Shown here: positions 57,615-61,151 of the stretch, one piece after another | How the letters are laid out: each line of letters opens with the position of its first letter | How positions within the stretch are numbered: position 1 is the first letter of the stretch | NCBI GenBank assembly: GCA_021300575.1 | Contig: JAJTDM010000023.1 | Coordinates: 1-61,151 of the forward strand | Direction: 5' to 3' | DNA: 61,151 nt | Source: Rubrivivax sp. | GTDB taxonomy: Bacteria > Pseudomonadota > Gammaproteobacteria > Burkholderiales > Burkholderiaceae_C | The notes under the pieces: model-generated | Seen by the model: only the letters and a program-made list of their open reading frames with translations | Told to the model about the DNA's origin: nothing | Databases searched by the model: none | Position numbers and translations under genes: made by a program

Positions 57615-59284
57615 ACACCGCTGAACTCACCGCGCTGCTGGACCGCCTGTGCGCCGAGCCGCGCGAGACCGAGTGGCTGGAGTTCAAGGCGAATCGCTAC
57701 GAGCCACAGGTGCTCGGCGAATACCTCTCGGCGCTGGCCAATTCGGCCTGCCTGCTGGGCAGGCCGCGTGGCTACCTCGCCTTCGGCATCGAGGATGGCA
57801 GCCACGCCGTCGTGGGCACGACGTTCGATCCGCACGCCGAGAAGGGCAAGGGCGAGCAGTTGCTCCCGCTGTGGCTTTCGCTGGGGCTGCGGCCCAACGT
57901 CGGCTTCGAGATCCATCCCTTCACCTACCAGGGCGAACGCGTGGTGCTGTTCGAGGTCCACCCGGCCTTCGACCGTCCGGTGGAGTTCTACGGTACGGCC
58001 TATGTACGGGACGGCACGAGCAAGACGGAACTGTCGAAGTATCCGGAGAAGGCCCGCACGATCTGGAACCGCCGTGTCGACTGGAGCGCCCAGGTCTGCG
58101 AGCAAGCGTCATTGAATGACCTGGAGCCGCAGGCGATCGTCAAAGCCCGGCGCGAGTTCGCCACCAAATTTCCCGCCCAGGCCGCTGCGGCGGCAGGCTG
58201 GGATGACGCGACGTTCCTGAACAAGGCGAAGTTGACGATCCGCGGTGGCGTGACGTATGCCGCATTGCTGCTGCTGGGCAAGCCGGAGGCCTCGACGCTG
58301 CTGGCGCCGGCCGTGGCGCGCATCAGTTGGCTGCTGAAGAACGAGCGCAACGAAGACCTGGACTACGAGCACTTCGGCCCACCGTTCTTGCTGAACGTGG
58401 ACAAGGTGCTGGCCCGCATCCGCAACCTCACGGTGCGCGAGCTGCCGGGCGGCACGCTCTTTCCGGTGGAGCTGACGCAGTACGACCCCTGGGTGATCCG
58501 GGAGGCGCTGCACAACTGCATCGCGCACCAGGACTATGGCCTTCGCGGGCGCGTCCAGGTGGTGGAGACGCCGGACGCCTTGCTGTTGACCAACGTGGGC
58601 GGCTTCCTCCCCGGGCGCGTGGAAACCGTGATCGAGCAGGACGCGCCGCTGGAGATCTACCGCAACCCGTTCCTGGCGGAGGCGATGGTCAACCTCAACA
58701 TGATCGACACCCAGGGCGGCGGCATCAAGCGCATGTTCATGAAGCAGCGCGAGCGCTTCTTCCCCATGCCCGACTACGACCTCTCGCAGCCGGAACGCGT
58801 GATGGTGAAGCTGCGCGGTCGCATCCTGGACGAGCGATACACGCGGGTGTTGATGTCGCAGTCGGGCCTGGAACTCGGGCTCATCATGCTGCTGGACAAG
58901 GTGCAGAAGGGTGCGCGGATCTCTGCCGACGAGAGCCGGCGCTTGAAGGCGGCGAAGCTGGTCGAAGGCCGCTACCCGAAATTGATGGTGGCCGGCCCAC
59001 TGGCAGCGCTGGCCGGGCAGAAGGCCCAGCACATTCGCAACCGTGGCCTCGACAGCCGGTATTACCGCGACATGATCGTGGAGCTTGTTCGCGAACATCA
59101 ACCCGTGTCTCGAGAGGATATCGACCGGTTGCTCGTCGACAAACTGCCGGAGTTGCTGACGCAGGATCAGAAGTTGAACCGGGTCCACAACCTGCTGCGC
59201 CATCTGGTCAAGGCAGGCGCTATCGTCAATAGCGGCAGCCGACGTTGGCCCAGGTGGGTGCTGGGACCCAAGGCGCCGGGCTGA
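57611..59284 (+). CDS. Schlafen/AlbA_2-domain ATP-binding protein (COG2865-like)
   Basis: 557 residues, GTG start overlapping the preceding stop, with AGGAGCAGGAGG upstream. N-terminal AlbA_2 (SLFN) domain: ETEWLEFKANRYEPQVLGEYLSALANSACL and RGYLAFGIEDGSH. A GHKL-like ATP-binding part has REALHNCIAHQDYGLRGRVQVVETPDALLLTNVGGFLPGRVE and MIDTQGGGIKRMF. The C-terminus is probably a winged helix (REDIDRLLVDKLPELL). Such proteins frequently sit inside type I restriction loci and are suspected nucleic-acid-binding defence or regulatory factors; the exact role is unknown. Confidence 0.85.
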   Translation: MNTAELTALLDRLCAEPRETEWLEFKANRYEPQVLGEYLSALANSACLLGRPRGYLAFGIEDGSHAVVGTTFDPHAEKGKGEQLLPLWLSLGLRPNVGFEIHPFTYQGERVVLFEVHPAFDRPVEFYGTAYVRDGTSKTELSKYPEKARTIWNRRVDWSAQVCEQASLNDLEPQAIVKARREFATKFPAQAAAAAGWDDATFLNKAKLTIRGGVTYAALLLLGKPEASTLLAPAVARISWLLKNERNEDLDYEHFGPPFLLNVDKVLARIRNLTVRELPGGTLFPVELTQYDPWVIREALHNCIAHQDYGLRGRVQVVETPDALLLTNVGGFLPGRVETVIEQDAPLEIYRNPFLAEAMVNLNMIDTQGGGIKRMFMKQRERFFPMPDYDLSQPERVMVKLRGRILDERYTRVLMSQSGLELGLIMLLDKVQKGARISADESRRLKAAKLVEGRYPKLMVAGPLAALAGQKAQHIRNRGLDSRYYRDMIVELVREHQPVSREDIDRLLVDKLPELLTQDQKLNRVHNLLRHLVKAGAIVNSGSRRWPRWVLGPKAPG

Positions 59285-59429
59285 TGGCTATCCATGGGGT
59301 ACCAATGGGCTACCAATAGGAAAGCCAAGCCTAATGCTTAGCCTGCGTGCCAAGTACCTGATTCACAAAGGAAATTTCATTGATAGATTGCACAGAAGGA
59401 GCCGGCTTCATCAAAGCAGCAATCAATTG

Positions 59430-59490
59430 GAGTGGAATGGGAACGTCATGGACCTCCTACTCCCTCCCATTCCCTTCCATTCCCGCGACC
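59430..59490 (+). promoter_or_regulatory. hsdM leader with inverted GGAATGGGA/TCCCATTCC arms
   Basis: The 213-bp gap before hsdM contains a purine-rich GGAATGGGA (about 59434) and, 25-30 nt later, pyrimidine-rich TCCCATTCC and TCCATTCCC copies. They can pair to a hairpin near the ribosome-binding region. No canonical Shine-Dalgarno precedes the TTG start. Confidence 0.35.
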
Positions 59491-59497
59491 TGACCCC

Positions 59498-60994
59498 TTG
59501 AACACCTCCACCCTCGTCCAGAAGCTCTGGAACTACTGCAACGTCCTGCGCGACGACGGCATGAGCTATGGCGACTATGTCGAGCAGCTCACCTACCTGC
59601 TGTTCCTCAAGATGGCGGACGAGCGCAGCCACCCGCCGTACAGCCAGCCCAGCCCTATCCCCACCGCCTACGCGTGGCCTTCGCTCCTGGCCCGCGACGG
59701 CGATGCGCTGTTCGACCATTACCGCCACACGCTGGAAGAGCTGGGCAAGCAGCAGGGCACGCTGGCGCTGATCTTCGGCAAGGCGCAGAACAAGTTCCAA
59801 GACCCGGCCAAGCTGCGCCGCGTGATCGTGGACCTGATCGACGCCGAGGAGTGGTCGGCCATGGGGGCCGATGTCAAGGGCGATGCGTACGAAGGCTTGC
59901 TGGAGCGCAACGCGCAGGACATCAAATCTGGCGCCGGTCAGTACTTCACGCCGCGTGCGCTGATTCAGGCGATGGTGGAATGCGTTGCCCCCAAACCTGG
60001 TGAGCTGATTTGCGATCCGGCCTGCGGCACGGGTGGCTTCCTGTTCACCGCGCACCAGTACCTCACAAGCCATTTCCCCAACCTCACCCGTGAAGAAAAG
60101 CGACACCTGAAGGAAGGCGCCTTCCGCGGCTGGGAACTGGTGCCGGGCACGGCGCGCGTGTGCGCCATGAACCTGATGCTGCACGGCATCGGCTCTGAGA
60201 AGAGTGTGCCGGTGCGCGTGGCCGATGCGCTGGCCGCCGACCCTGGCGAACGCTTTGACGTGGTGCTGGCCAACCCGCCCTTCGGCAAGAAGAGCAGCAC
60301 CATGATCGTGGGCGAAGACGGCAGGACCTCCACCGAAAAAGACATCGTCGAGCGCGACGACTTCTGGGCCACCACCAGCAACAAGCAGCTCAATTTCGTG
60401 CAGCACATCAAGACGCTGCTCAAGGCGCATGGCCGCGCTGCGGTGGTGCTGCCGGACAACGTGCTGTTCGAAGGCGGCGCTGGCGAGACCATCCGCCGCA
60501 AGCTGATGCACGAGTGCGACGTGCACACGCTGCTGCGCCTGCCCACCGGCCTGTTCTACGCGCAGGGGGTGAAGGCCAACGTGATCTTCTTTGACAAGAA
60601 GCCGGCTTCGGAAACGCCCTGGACGCGCAAGCTCTGGATCTACGACCTGCGCACCAACAAGCATTTCACGTTGAAGACGAACCCGCTCAAGCGCGAAGAC
60701 TTGGCCGAGTTTGTCAGTCTCTACCACCCCGCCAACCGCCACCAGCGCCAAGCCACCTGGACCCCCGAAAACCCACAAGGCCGCTGGCGCGTGTACGAGT
60801 ACGACGAACTGGTGGCCAGAGACAAGGCCAGCCTCGACATCTTCTGGCTCAAGGACGAGAGCCTCACCGACAGCGACAACCTGCCGCCGCCCGAGGTGAT
60901 CGCCCAGGAGATCGTGGAGGATCTGGAAGCGGCGCTGGAGCAGTTCAGGTTGATTGCGGGGGATCTAAGTTCCAAGGACCTGGCGCTGCGATAA
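59498..60994 (+). CDS. hsdM: type I restriction-modification DNA methyltransferase subunit HsdM
   Basis: 498 residues, TTG start (LNTSTLVQKLWNYCNVL, the usual HsdM N-terminus). HsdM_N domain at 1-130, then N6-adenine methyltransferase: SGAGQYFTPRALIQAMVE, AdoMet motif I DPACGTGGFLFTA, and catalytic NPPF in VLANPPFGKKS. It should need an HsdS specificity subunit, which is not in the window. The adjoining HsdR remnant and Schlafen-domain gene make this the start of a type I island that may continue beyond the window. Confidence 0.93.
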   Translation: MNTSTLVQKLWNYCNVLRDDGMSYGDYVEQLTYLLFLKMADERSHPPYSQPSPIPTAYAWPSLLARDGDALFDHYRHTLEELGKQQGTLALIFGKAQNKFQDPAKLRRVIVDLIDAEEWSAMGADVKGDAYEGLLERNAQDIKSGAGQYFTPRALIQAMVECVAPKPGELICDPACGTGGFLFTAHQYLTSHFPNLTREEKRHLKEGAFRGWELVPGTARVCAMNLMLHGIGSEKSVPVRVADALAADPGERFDVVLANPPFGKKSSTMIVGEDGRTSTEKDIVERDDFWATTSNKQLNFVQHIKTLLKAHGRAAVVLPDNVLFEGGAGETIRRKLMHECDVHTLLRLPTGLFYAQGVKANVIFFDKKPASETPWTRKLWIYDLRTNKHFTLKTNPLKREDLAEFVSLYHPANRHQRQATWTPENPQGRWRVYEYDELVARDKASLDIFWLKDESLTDSDNLPPPEVIAQEIVEDLEAALEQFRLIAGDLSSKDLALR

Positions 60995-61009
60995 GTCATC
61001 ACTCGAGCC

Positions 61010-61046
61010 GTGCTGCCTGGACCGTTCAAGACCAGCACAGTCTTTT
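61010..61046 (+). terminator. possible terminator after hsdM
   Basis: GTGCTG (61010-61015) pairs with CAGCAC (61033-61038), followed by a short T-rich stretch (TCTTTT). The stem is weak and the loop long. Beyond it, TGGCGC-GCGGA-GCGCCA forms another small hairpin near 61083-61099. No hsdS start is recognisable in the last 157 bp. Confidence 0.35.
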
Positions 61047-61151
61047 CCAATTCAGGTATGAGCCTGGAGCGACCTGACTTTGGTGGCGCGCGGAGCGCCA
61101 ATCGGTTGTAGACCGAGCCAGTGTATTGGGCTGCTGGTCCTTGTCACTTTG

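Overview
The window is GC-rich bacterial DNA with the gene content of a catabolically versatile betaproteobacterium, probably Burkholderiales (Comamonadaceae or a neighbouring family). The signs are several Bug/TctC-type solute-binding proteins, a complete TctABC transporter with its two-component system, Liv-type ABC importers feeding acyl-CoA pathways, and TRAP transporters. The assignment is inferred from gene content only. No rRNA, tRNA or CRISPR array was seen.

Layout. 0.1-9.8 kb: an intradiol dioxygenase gene, then a MocR-type regulator divergent from an operon with a taurine-type ABC importer, a histidinol-dehydrogenase-family oxidoreductase (sulfopropanediol dehydrogenase-like), a DegT-type aminotransferase, an L-cysteate sulfo-lyase-like enzyme and an Asp/Glu-racemase-family protein. 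This looks like a C3 aminosulfonate catabolic operon. 9.8-11.5 kb: two toxin-antitoxin-like pairs bounded by gene fragments. 11.6-17.9 kb: tctA-tctB-tctC, a second Bug protein and a TctDE-like two-component system. 17.9-19.8 kb: a transposase remnant and a broken thiolase gene. 20.0-31.0 kb: cytochrome P450, LivGHMKF importer, acyl-CoA ligase, SDR dehydrogenase, TetR regulator and acyl-CoA dehydrogenase, a hydrophobic-acid degradation cluster.

31.0-35.5 kb: a UPF0175/DUF3368 toxin-antitoxin pair, an MFS exporter, a HigBA pair, a lipoprotein and decayed genes of visibly lower GC. 35.6-37.7 kb: an orphan Bug protein and an aldo/keto reductase. 38.0-55.3 kb: a second acyl-CoA cluster with acyl-CoA dehydrogenase, TRAP transporter, CoA ligase, dienoyl-CoA reductase-like flavoenzyme, AraC regulator, enoyl-CoA hydratase, both subunits of a biotin-dependent acyl-CoA carboxylase, DUF2156 and DinB-like proteins, and a divergent AtuA-family protein. 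This resembles acyclic-terpenoid or branched unsaturated acid degradation. 55.5-57.2 kb: a medium-chain acyl-CoA synthetase. 57.4-61.0 kb: the start of a type I restriction locus (HsdR N-terminal remnant, Schlafen/AlbA ATPase, HsdM).

The most striking structural feature is that short gene fragments recur as direct repeats beside accessory modules. A 127-bp piece of the dioxygenase gene recurs after the sulfonate operon. The last 114 bp of the thiolase gene recurs before the tct module, with a shorter piece before a toxin-antitoxin pair. The last ~93 bp of the AtuA gene recurs after the acyl-CoA synthetase. This suggests modules acquired through junctions at pre-existing catabolic genes.
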